Shown: in pieces, positions 18,580 to 26,458 of the stretch
Layout: each line of letters starts with the position of its first letter
Position numbering within the stretch: position 1 is the stretch's first letter
NCBI RefSeq assembly: GCF_025149915.1
Contig: NZ_CP102278.1
Span: forward strand, 2,463,501-2,527,500
Length of the DNA: 64,000 bases
DNA from: Coprococcus eutactus
Lineage (GTDB): Bacteria; Bacillota; Clostridia; Lachnospirales; Lachnospiraceae
Direction of reading: 5' to 3'
Notes under the pieces: generated by a model
Told to the model about the DNA's origin: nothing
Database searches by the model: none
What the model saw: the letters and a program-made list of their open reading frames with translations, nothing else
Program-made: the position numbers and the translations under genes

Positions 18580-19242
18580 AGGGAATATTTTGTATCCAAC
18601 GCCTCTTACAGCTATGATCTTTGCCTTCATATCCAGTCCCGCCATTTTCTTTTTGAGTCTTGTAAGATTCACCTGCAGGGCATTTTCATCTATATACTCC
18701 GATGTGCCCCACACTGCCTCACAAAGTTTCTCCTTAGACACGACATCTCCTCCGCTTGTCATAAGTGTCTCAAATATACGTCCCTGATTCTGTGGAAGCA
18801 CCGCAGATCTCCCATCTATATACAGAGTGTATGTCTGAGTGTCCAGAAGAAACCCTTCTCCTTCGATCAGGTTCTGTCTGCCCTCGTACCTCTTGAGCAC
18901 ATTTGCCACCCGGGCCAGAAGCCGCTCACGGCGGCATGGCTTCGTGAGGAATTCATCAGCGCCCAGCTCCAGCGCATGGAGCTCGTCCTTTAGCTGGTCC
19001 CTCGATGTGAGAACCAGCACCGGGACAGAGCTCCGCCTCTTGATCTCCCGGCATATGTCAAAGCCGCTCCTGCCAGGAAGATTGATATCCAGCAGAAGAA
19101 TATCCGGAGCCATGTCCAGTATCTGTTCTATTATGTTGTCAAATCCATCTGGCTTAACTGCCCTGTATCCTGCCTTTGTCAGCATATCCAGAAGTTCATC
19201 GCACATGAGGACATCGTCCTCAACCACCATCACACACTTCAC
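18562..19242 (-). CDS. OmpR/PhoB-family response regulator, BceR-like
   Basis: This 226-residue regulator has a receiver domain with the phospho-acceptor Asp in LLLDINLPGRSG (about residue 51), an acidic pair near residue 9 (VVEDD) and the conserved Lys in FLTKPCR near residue 103. It continues into a winged-helix DNA-binding domain ending at VRGVGYKI. The start is a GTG three bases after the permease stop. It is expected to turn on its own transporter operon when phosphorylated by the kinase encoded downstream. The last five residues come from a REP-like repeat that overlaps the stop codon. Confidence 0.92.
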   Translation of the reverse strand: MKCVMVVEDDVLMCDELLDMLTKAGYRAVKPDGFDNIIEQILDMAPDILLLDINLPGRSGFDICREIKRRSSVPVLVLTSRDQLKDELHALELGADEFLTKPCRRERLLARVANVLKRYEGRQNLIEGEGFLLDTQTYTLYIDGRSAVLPQNQGRIFETLMTSGGDVVSKEKLCEAVWGTSEYIDENALQVNLTRLKKKMAGLDMKAKIIAVRGVGYKIFPGDGGA

Positions 19243-19245
19243 CGT

Positions 19246-21327
19246 TTACTCAACCCTTTCCGGTGTCATCATCGCCATGAGATATCTGTTGCTTGAGCGT
19301 TTCACCGCTGTCATATAGATATATTCTACCACACACAACAGGATTATCATAACCGCAGCTATGATAAGTATCTGTTTCACACTGCCTCGCATGGATTCTG
19401 ACAGGATTCCCGTGAGCAGAGCACGCACACCGAATATACTGCTGACCGCCGCCACGGCAACCGGGATTCCGAAATACCAGCCCACCTGTCTGTTTGCTGA
19501 GCTGCAGAGCATTTCGTATGTCGCGCCAAGCTTCACAAGGGTTCTGTACCTTCTGCCGGACTTTCTCTGTCCCATCAGGAACTGAACACCGATTATGGTA
19601 TTTGCGATTATGAGGAACACCACCGCCAAATAAAGCGTTATATATCCTGCAGCCACCGTGTAGAACATATTTCTTCCTATGTTCTGCAGATAACTCTCGC
19701 AATCAGCGTTTATACTCTCAAAATCTATGCCGTCAAGTTTCTCATTTTCGTCCATTATGGCTTTCATGAGGCCCTTATCGTCCACGATATCCTTTTTGAG
19801 AACGGCATTTACATATAACTCGTAATTGTCATTTGTCAGTCTGGCAAATGTATCATCGTCCACGATAAGTCCGAACGACAGGGTTATCGATGAATCTGTC
19901 ACAATCTTCGTGGTCTGGACCTCTCCGGTCAGATGATACTCATCTCCTCTTACATCCACCTCCGGACGCTCTGCCAATACCTCATTCAGTAAACCTCCGC
20001 GGTAATCAGTAAAGAAATCCGTATAGAGTGCCAGTTCATTCTCTCCGAGCTCCAAAGGCTCCTTTCCCGCAGTCTCAAGCACCTTGTTGTACGCACTCTC
20101 CTGGATCAGGTAAGGGTATGTCATGTATGACATGTTATTTATAAGCACGTCCCTGTCCTCTGAAACCTTGAGTTTTTCAAGTGCGGATATGACATTCCCC
20201 ACGTTCACAGCATCATCATGGGACTCATTTTCACCCATCTTTATATAACCAAGCTTCATATCGAATACGTCCGAGAAATCCTCCAACACGCCGGTTTCCT
20301 CCAGTTTCGCGCGGATATTCCTGCTGTCCGTCTCAGCGTCACCCCCATATGAGGCAAATGTATAATCGAGCACATGATCCATATTCTGTCTGGATATACA
20401 TATGCCAACGCCCGCACCGCAGCAGCACAGAGCGCCGAGTATGAGTATCGAGCTTATTGCAAGCGTTCCAGATTTTGTTGCTACATTTTCGTGTATCTGC
20501 CTGAAACCGAACACAGCAAGTGGTTTTGAGCCATTTGCACGTCTGGCCAGTGCATCAACAAAGAGCCTGAGACCGAAAAACAGCAGGAACATGCCAACAA
20601 ATCCCAGTGTTATGGTGACCGCCATATATTTTACGCTGATCCACGAATAGCCACCTATTCCCTGACAGTATGCAATGACCAGCGCAACAAGACCGAGGAC
20701 TGCACTCACACCATACACAGGAGCCGGAAGCTGTTTCTTCTCTGTCTCCGGTGTATCTACAAGGAGATCGCCTATCTGCTTTCTTGCAAGCTTACCGCTC
20801 AGTATGAGAAATGCTGCAAGCTTTATCGCTACAAATCCAACAGTTGTCAGTATGACTGCCTGCAGTGAAAATGATACGTGATGACCTATAACGCCAAGAC
20901 CTACCAGTCTGGCTGTGAGAAGGCTGACCACCTCAGACATCAGGATCGCTATAGGAAGTCCGATGAGCAGAGCCACTACGCTGCTGCCCAGATCCTCCGC
21001 AATCAGCAGGGCAAAAAGCTTTGATCTCCTCATCCCCATCATTATATACATTCCAAGTTCGTGCCTCCGTCGTTCGAGCTGGTATTTGCTTGCATAGTAT
21101 ATAAGAAAGAACAACATGACCAGTGAAAATACATAGAACACCGCCGCTATCTGAAGAAGACTGTTCACCGCATCGCTTTCAAGACTTCTCAGGAATATCA
21201 TCACATCCTGATGGGACAGCGCCAATATGATATAAAATGCCACTATGGACACGACCAGCGAAGCGAAGAACAGACCATTCTCTTTCCTGCTTCTCCGGCT
21301 GTTCCTCATTGCGAGTTTAAAGAACAT
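19246..21327 (-). CDS. FtsX-type ABC permease, BceB-like
   Basis: This is a 693-residue permease with about ten membrane segments: four before and four to six after a large extracellular domain of roughly 200 residues (about 320-530), which is the hallmark of BceB-type transporters. Two FtsX regions are visible around residues 60-180 and 560-680. The protein's role in this family is removal of antimicrobial peptides such as bacitracin or lantibiotics from their targets, and signalling to the BceS-type kinase. It overlaps the ATPase gene by eleven bases, which suggests translational coupling. The actual peptide cannot be inferred. Confidence 0.9.
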   Translation of the reverse strand: MFFKLAMRNSRRSRKENGLFFASLVVSIVAFYIILALSHQDVMIFLRSLESDAVNSLLQIAAVFYVFSLVMLFFLIYYASKYQLERRRHELGMYIMMGMRRSKLFALLIAEDLGSSVVALLIGLPIAILMSEVVSLLTARLVGLGVIGHHVSFSLQAVILTTVGFVAIKLAAFLILSGKLARKQIGDLLVDTPETEKKQLPAPVYGVSAVLGLVALVIAYCQGIGGYSWISVKYMAVTITLGFVGMFLLFFGLRLFVDALARRANGSKPLAVFGFRQIHENVATKSGTLAISSILILGALCCCGAGVGICISRQNMDHVLDYTFASYGGDAETDSRNIRAKLEETGVLEDFSDVFDMKLGYIKMGENESHDDAVNVGNVISALEKLKVSEDRDVLINNMSYMTYPYLIQESAYNKVLETAGKEPLELGENELALYTDFFTDYRGGLLNEVLAERPEVDVRGDEYHLTGEVQTTKIVTDSSITLSFGLIVDDDTFARLTNDNYELYVNAVLKKDIVDDKGLMKAIMDENEKLDGIDFESINADCESYLQNIGRNMFYTVAAGYITLYLAVVFLIIANTIIGVQFLMGQRKSGRRYRTLVKLGATYEMLCSSANRQVGWYFGIPVAVAAVSSIFGVRALLTGILSESMRGSVKQILIIAAVMIILLCVVEYIYMTAVKRSSNRYLMAMMTPERVE

Positions 21328-22090
21328 TTGCGCTGCCTCCTCCCATCTGCGCCATCAGCTTGAGTATCCTCTCATAAAACTCCTGCTGTGACTCTCTCTC
21401 CATATCTCTTCTGAGCTCATGGAATATCCTGCCATCCTGTATGAAGAGTATCCTCTTGCAGAAGCTGGCCGCATTTGAGTCGTGGGTCACCATAAGTATG
21501 GTAGTGTTGTCATCCCTGTTCAGTCCCAACAGTTTCTCCATGAGTGCCTTTGCATTTCTTGAGTCGAGTGCTCCGGTCGGCTCGTCCGCAAGAATGATCC
21601 CCGGATTAAGTATGAGTGCTCTGGCGGCCGCAACCCTCTGTCTCTGACCACCAGACATCTGCGATGGGAATTTGTCAAGCACGTTATCTATCTCCAGATA
21701 TGATGAAAGCTTTTCCAGTCTGTTTCTGCTCTCATCCTCGGATACACCGTGTATTGACAACGGAACCATAATGTTCTCTCTGCCTGTTAGATTGTCCAGA
21801 AGTTCAAAATTCTGGAACAGATAACCTATCTCCCTGCCTCTGTACTGCGCAAGCTTCGCACCTTTAAGCGCCTGTATCTCTTTGCCCTGAAGCTCTATGG
21901 TTCCGCTGTCAGGCTTTATGACCGTTGCGATACAGTTCAGCAGTGTGGACTTTCCCGATCCACTGCTACCCATGATGCCAAGGAACTCCCCCGGCATGAC
22001 CTGAAATGATATGCCGTCCAGAGCCTTAGTCTGGTTTGGCTTTTTGCCATAGTATTTCTTCAGTGATTCTATCTTTAATAAACTATCCAT
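21317..22090 (-). CDS. ABC transporter ATPase, BceA-like
   Basis: This 257-residue ATPase has Walker A GSSGSGKST near residue 40, signature MSGGQRQRV, Walker [12 protein letters not shown] and a switch His in TILMVTHD. It is the energy subunit of the FtsX-type transporter encoded downstream. ATG at 22090 is preferred over the GTG at 22099, because AAAGGTG lies immediately before the ATG at a suitable spacing. It is the first gene of the four-gene module. A family A REP-like repeat lies about 60 bases upstream. Confidence 0.92.
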   Translation of the reverse strand: MDSLLKIESLKKYYGKKPNQTKALDGISFQVMPGEFLGIMGSSGSGKSTLLNCIATVIKPDSGTIELQGKEIQALKGAKLAQYRGREIGYLFQNFELLDNLTGRENIMVPLSIHGVSEDESRNRLEKLSSYLEIDNVLDKFPSQMSGGQRQRVAAARALILNPGIILADEPTGALDSRNAKALMEKLLGLNRDDNTTILMVTHDSNAASFCKRILFIQDGRIFHELRRDMERESQQEFYERILKLMAQMGGGSANVL

Positions 22091-22146
22091 ATTGTTCACC
22101 TTTCTTTATTTTTATTTGGGGGGATTTTTGCCGATTTTCTTATAAT

Positions 22147-22168
22147 GGGGACGGAGGTACCTGACCCC
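22147..22168. repeat. REP-like repeat (family A), inverted copy
   Basis: This copy is the reverse complement of the 7070 element: GGGGACGGAGGTACC then TGACCCC. It lies between the ABC ATPase gene and the purine-permease relic. Confidence 0.75.
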
Positions 22169-22192
22169 TTTTGACCTATTTTTGAAAAAGCA

Positions 22193-22238
22193 AAAACAGC
22201 GCCGTTCTGAAATTATAATATCAGAACAACGCTGTTAT
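22193..22238 (-). terminator. Terminator of the permease relic
   Basis: The arms AACAGCG-TTGTTCTGA and TCAGAAC-GGCGCTGTT form a hairpin followed by T-rich sequence on the minus strand, downstream of the permease C-terminal fragment. Confidence 0.75.
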
Positions 22239-22264
22239 TAACACTTACACCTTATGAAAGGTTT

Positions 22265-22640
22265 TTACTCTGCATCCTCAGTCTTTGGGGCCTCGTGGGC
22301 ATCCATGTTCTTAGGAAGCACAAGATTCAGAATGATGGCAACTATGAATACAACAGCCACACAGTTCTCAGCAAATACCGTCTGCACGATCTTAGGGAAA
22401 AGTTACTGATATGATCGCGTTTCAGTTGAACTCCGGCTTAAATGGCATGATGTGAGGGAGCGCTATGACTGATGTTCCGCTGAGTGCGGAGAAATCCACC
22501 ATACCCATGCACACTGCTACTATATATCCAACCACAAGTCCGAACAGAACTGAGAGCTGCTTCCAGTATGACTTTGCAAATATATGGACGAGCAGACAGC
22601 ACGCCAGCGTCACTACTCCAATGGAGTCTTTTTCCTGCAT
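22265..22640 (-). pseudogene. Remnant of an NCS2 xanthine/uracil permease
   Basis: Two pieces of a nucleobase permease remain. The upstream piece encodes a mid-protein stretch (KQLSVLFGLVVGYIVAV, then FKPEFN), where a Trp codon appears to have become TGA. It is followed after a deletion and frame change by the C-terminal piece (FPKIVQTVFAENCVAVVF, then LVLPKN) ending at 22265. The N-terminal half and several membrane segments are missing. In many Firmicutes a permease of this type is paired with xpt, and an intact xpt gene lies 3 kb away on the same strand, with a GH13 gene on the opposite strand in between. The sequence upstream of 22640 does not resemble the family and includes the GH13 promoter region. 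Confidence 0.8.
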
Positions 22641-22811
22641 CTGTGGCTCTGTCGTGCAATACATACATGACTTTTTGTCGCATTTTTCTAATTTTTTTAG
22701 TATAATATAAACGTTGTGGGCAGCTTCTGATAACACTTGCAGCTCACAGCGTATATCAAATAATATCGGGTGCTTTGTATTTGACAGCACCTAAAATATG
22801 GAGGGATAACT

Positions 22812-24608
22812 ATGGCATGGTATGATGAGGCAGTTTTTTATCACATTTATCCACTGGGACTTACGGGAGCCCCTAAACAGAACGACTACGGTGAGCCTGT
22901 TCACCGCTTAAACACCCTGCTTCCATGGGTGGATCATATAAAGGAGATTGGCGGTTCAGCACTGTACATCGGACCACTCTTTGAGTCAGTCGGACACGGC
23001 TACGAGACTACAGATTACAAGAAGCTCGACTCCCGTCTCGGAACAAATGAGGACCTGACAGCATTTGTGGCTTACTGCCATGAACAGGGAATAAAGGTCA
23101 TCTTCGACGGAGTGTTCAACCACACAGGCCGTGACTTCTTCGCATTCAAGGACATCCAGGCAAACAGAGAGAATTCACAGTACAAGGACTGGTACTGCAA
23201 CGTGAATTTCTGGGGTAACAACGAGTACAACGACGGTTTCTCTTACGACAACTGGGGAGGCTATAACCTTCTCGTCAAGCTGAATCAGAAGAATCCTGCT
23301 GTCGTTAACTATATATGCGATGTGATTCGTTTCTGGGTGAGTGAGTTCGATGTGGACGGAATCAGACTTGACGCGGCAGACGTTCTTGACTTTGATTTCA
23401 TGAAAGCACTACGCCGCACAGCAAATGAAGTGAAGCCGGATTTCTGGCTCATGGGTGAGGTTATCCACGGCGACTACAGCCGCTGGGTAAACGGCGAGAC
23501 TCTTCACAGCGTCACCAACTACACACTTCACAAGGCTCTGTACAGCGGCCACAATGACCACAACTATTTTGAAATCGCGCACACTGTAAGACGTCTCCAG
23601 AACATGGGAACATTAAAGCTCTACAACTTCGTAGACAACCATGATGTGGAGCGTATCTATACAAAGCTTACCAACAAGGCACATTTTGCACCTGTACATG
23701 TATTGCTCTACACTCTTCCGGGTGTGCCTAGCATATACTACGGTTCAGAATTTGGTATTGAGGGACGCAAGGAATATGGCTCGGACGACAGCTTAAGACC
23801 AGCTCTCAATATAGAAGATTACAAGGATTCAGTAAAAACTAACCCTTGCACAGCACTCATCGCCGCACTAGGCAAGGTACGTCAGGCTGTTCCTGCGCTG
23901 TCATATGGCAGCTACGCTGAGCTGATGCTCACCAACAGACAGTTCGCATACGCAAGGGATCTTGACGTAACACGTGTCATCGTGTCAGTGAACAACGACG
24001 ATGCACCAGCCGGAATGCACCTTGCAGCAGGAAACTGTGCAGCGTACATCGGCGCCCTGTCAGGCGAAAAGGTATCTGTCCAGGATGGACATATCAACAT
24101 AACCCAGCCAGCAAACAGCGGTGAGATCTGGGTGCCTGAGGGAACAGACCTGAATGTCAAGCCGGTTAAGGCTCAGAGCGTAAATGTTGAAAATACTGAT
24201 AGTATAAATACGAATATAGAAGCCTCTAGCGTGGACACAGAAAAAGCAACAGACATGGTCGTTGAGGACACACAGTCCGAAACTACCAAAGCTGAAGATA
24301 CTAAAGCTGCGGCTCCAAAAGCTGAAACCGCAAAAACAGCGTCAGAAAATACAGCCTCTGAAACCACAGCTAAGGAGTCCGAATCAGAAAGCACACCAAA
24401 CGCTACAGCCTCCGATGATCCTGCAGATCCAGAAACCATCACAGTTGACTGGAGCAAGTCTCCGGAATCCATGACAGTTCCTGAGCTTCAGGCTGCTGTC
24501 CTGGCAAAACTTTCCGGCAACGGTCCTGTTGATGCGCAGATGAAGAAAACTGTCACCGACAACATCTGGCATGACTCTCTTGTGAACTGGCTGAAGAGTT
24601 TTAGATAA
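22812..24608 (+). CDS. GH13 alpha-amylase family enzyme with disordered tail
   Basis: This 598-residue protein has a GH13 TIM barrel: the invariant blocks are VIFDGVFNHTG, GIRLDAADV (nucleophile Asp near residue 188), LMGEVIHGD (acid/base Glu near residue 215) and FVDNHDVERI (Asp near residue 276). It starts directly with the barrel and has no signal peptide, so it is cytosolic. After a short beta domain comes about 90 residues rich in Thr, Glu, Ala, Ser and Lys, which should be disordered, then a 50-residue helical C-terminal piece (MTVPELQAAVLAKL). GGAGGG precedes the ATG. A role in maltodextrin or alpha-glucan breakdown is likely; the exact specificity is not evident. It is transcribed alone, opposite to both neighbours. 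Confidence 0.9.
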   Translation: MAWYDEAVFYHIYPLGLTGAPKQNDYGEPVHRLNTLLPWVDHIKEIGGSALYIGPLFESVGHGYETTDYKKLDSRLGTNEDLTAFVAYCHEQGIKVIFDGVFNHTGRDFFAFKDIQANRENSQYKDWYCNVNFWGNNEYNDGFSYDNWGGYNLLVKLNQKNPAVVNYICDVIRFWVSEFDVDGIRLDAADVLDFDFMKALRRTANEVKPDFWLMGEVIHGDYSRWVNGETLHSVTNYTLHKALYSGHNDHNYFEIAHTVRRLQNMGTLKLYNFVDNHDVERIYTKLTNKAHFAPVHVLLYTLPGVPSIYYGSEFGIEGRKEYGSDDSLRPALNIEDYKDSVKTNPCTALIAALGKVRQAVPALSYGSYAELMLTNRQFAYARDLDVTRVIVSVNNDDAPAGMHLAAGNCAAYIGALSGEKVSVQDGHINITQPANSGEIWVPEGTDLNVKPVKAQSVNVENTDSINTNIEASSVDTEKATDMVVEDTQSETTKAEDTKAAAPKAETAKTASENTASETTAKESESESTPNATASDDPADPETITVDWSKSPESMTVPELQAAVLAKLSGNGPVDAQMKKTVTDNIWHDSLVNWLKSFR

Positions 24609-24613
24609 AATTA

Positions 24614-24664
24614 CGTAGAAACAGCCAGGTGCATATTCTCCAAATTGGAGAACATACACCTGGC
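24614..24664 (+). terminator. Terminator of the GH13 gene
   Basis: The arms AGCCAGGTG-CATATTCTCC and GGAGAACATA-CACCTGGCT are followed by a run of T, six bases after the stop codon region. Confidence 0.9.
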
Positions 24665-24671
24665 TATTTTT

Positions 24672-25466
24672 TCACCTAAAAATCAACAAATTGCAGCCTG
24701 CGGCCATCAAACCTGATATAACCATCAAAAAAACTGCTGACCATATCGCCTGACTGCTGAATATACCACTGTTTTCCAGATAAAATTCGTACGGATTTTC
24801 TGGGTTGATATAAAGATATACCACATCGCCTTTACTTATATTCAGTCCATATACATATGTCTGCTCATACACTTTATACTGCTTATCCCTGTATGTAAAT
24901 TCAAATACTCCCGCCTCCGGATATCTTCTGCCGGCTCTCATATCCTGTCTCATATCTGCACGTACATCATGGCATACAGCTTTCACAGTAAATGAACATC
25001 TTCGCTCAAGCGCTTTTCTCTTACATATCACAGAGAGCAGTGTTATTGCACTGACCACAAAGAATGCACAGGCAAATATCTCTGCATAAAATGCTCCAAC
25101 ATTGCAATTTTCTCTCCCCAATATCCGTTCCGGGAGCAATACTATCTTATCCGCAAAAGAGCCATCTTTCACAGCACACGCCGCCCATATCAGCGCCGAT
25201 GCAGCACCGGCAAACACAGATATGAACACTATACCGATGATGCTCCCCCGCTTTCGCTTCTTAATCATCGGAATAAGAGTCTTTAGAATTATGACAAGAA
25301 CTATCCCGGCAAAAAACTGCCCCACAACAAGCATAACAGCATCCGTTCCGATCTCACTTGCAACAAATCCGGCTATAATACTGGCAACAAACCATATGCC
25401 AAATATTACGCCTCCAATTTTCTCAGGCATAGAAACATTTTTTTCTTCTAAATTGTTATTTCCCAT
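24672..25466 (-). CDS. Membrane protein, DUF3592-like
   Basis: This 264-residue membrane protein has about five hydrophobic segments: four in the first 160 residues and one at the C-terminus. Between them lies a soluble stretch (about 170-235) with the pattern CHDVRADM, then FEFTYRDKQYKVYE, then GDVVYLYINPENP. That resembles the DUF3592 family seen in Gram-positive and other bacteria. ATG at 25466 is used because AGGTGGGG precedes it. It lies downstream of xpt on the same strand but is separated by a terminator. Its function is unknown. Confidence 0.6.
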   Translation of the reverse strand: MGNNNLEEKNVSMPEKIGGVIFGIWFVASIIAGFVASEIGTDAVMLVVGQFFAGIVLVIILKTLIPMIKKRKRGSIIGIVFISVFAGAASALIWAACAVKDGSFADKIVLLPERILGRENCNVGAFYAEIFACAFFVVSAITLLSVICKRKALERRCSFTVKAVCHDVRADMRQDMRAGRRYPEAGVFEFTYRDKQYKVYEQTYVYGLNISKGDVVYLYINPENPYEFYLENSGIFSSQAIWSAVFLMVISGLMAAGCNLLIFR

Positions 25467-25506
25467 ATACCCCACCTCTCAGCAAATATCCGCCATTCAT
25501 ATAAAA

Positions 25507-25548
25507 AGAAAACTGAGAATCTGTCAAGTCATGTCAATTCTCAGTCTC
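25507..25548 (-). terminator. Terminator of xpt
   Basis: The arms ACTGAGAATTGACATG and CTTGACAGATTCTCAGT (imperfect in the middle) are followed by TTTTCTTTTT on the minus strand. Confidence 0.75.
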
Positions 25549-25606
25549 TCTTACCTATATATTATTCATGAATCTTATATATACCATCAAATATCCCGCA
25601 GCGATC

Positions 25607-26188
25607 CTACTGCTCCCTGAACTTGATCTCTCCCGTAGCAGCGTCCATGCTGTCCACTATCGCAAGTGACTCAAGATGATATCCGAGATTTCTGATGACC
25701 TGTCCGCCTGTCTGGAAGCCTTTCTCAACTGCTATTCCGATTCCTTCAACGCTGGCACCTGCCGACTTCACTATGGAGATAAGTCCCTGAAGCGCACATC
25801 CATTTGCAAGGAAATCATCTATGATAAGAATCTTGTCCTCAGGATTGATGAACTTCTTGGACACGATAACCTGATTCTTGCACTTGTGTGTAAATGACTC
25901 AACCTCTGCCACATACACATCGCCCTCTATGTTGATGCTCTTTGACTTCTTCGCAAATACAACAGGCACATCAAAATGTCTGGCAACAACACAGGCAATG
26001 CCTATTCCGGATGCCTCTATAGTAAGGATCTTGTTGATCTCTGTTCCCTCAAATCTCTTCTTGAACTCCTCACCGATCTGATCAAACAGACGTATATCCA
26101 TCTGGTGGTTCAGGAAACTATCCACCTTGAGAACATTGCCCTCCTTTACTATTCCATCCTTAGTTATTCTCTCTTCCAAAAAATTCAC
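25607..26188 (-). CDS. xpt: Xanthine phosphoribosyltransferase
   Basis: This 193-residue enzyme matches the Xpt family in length and sequence. The PRPP-binding loop is [14 protein letters not shown] near residues 124-137, and the N-terminal block MNFLEERI is characteristic. It makes XMP from xanthine and PRPP in purine salvage. Xpt genes in Firmicutes are often under a purine riboswitch and paired with a xanthine permease. Here neither is present: no purine-aptamer core is visible in the 270-base leader, and the only permease sequence nearby is a relic at 22265-22640. Confidence 0.93.
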   Translation of the reverse strand: MNFLEERITKDGIVKEGNVLKVDSFLNHQMDIRLFDQIGEEFKKRFEGTEINKILTIEASGIGIACVVARHFDVPVVFAKKSKSINIEGDVYVAEVESFTHKCKNQVIVSKKFINPEDKILIIDDFLANGCALQGLISIVKSAGASVEGIGIAVEKGFQTGGQVIRNLGYHLESLAIVDSMDAATGEIKFREQ

Positions 26189-26458
26189 GTCGTAATTCCT
26201 CCTTGAATACCTGTCAAATACGAATCCGTCCGTACTCGCTCATTCTCTAAGTTCCAAACGTCATCTTCACCAACACTTTTATGCTATACGGAAATTATCC
26301 TCTTCTTAATCTGACGTTACTGATTCGCATGCAATCATAATTATAGACATAATACAACAACAATCTAAGTTTTTCCACCCTAATTATATACATTCATATA
26401 CAACTTTTACATAAGGTATATTCAAGTAAATCACCACCGAACACAAATCTCACAATCA

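Noticed and set aside
22422..22790. 122-residue frame as an intact small membrane protein
   Set aside because: Only the last part resembles NCS2 permease; the first 45 residues are unrelated leader sequence, and the permease C-terminus lies in another frame downstream, so it is a relic.
26189..26458. Possible purine riboswitch before xpt
   Set aside because: The leader lacks the conserved loop sequences and three-stem order of the purine aptamer on the minus strand.
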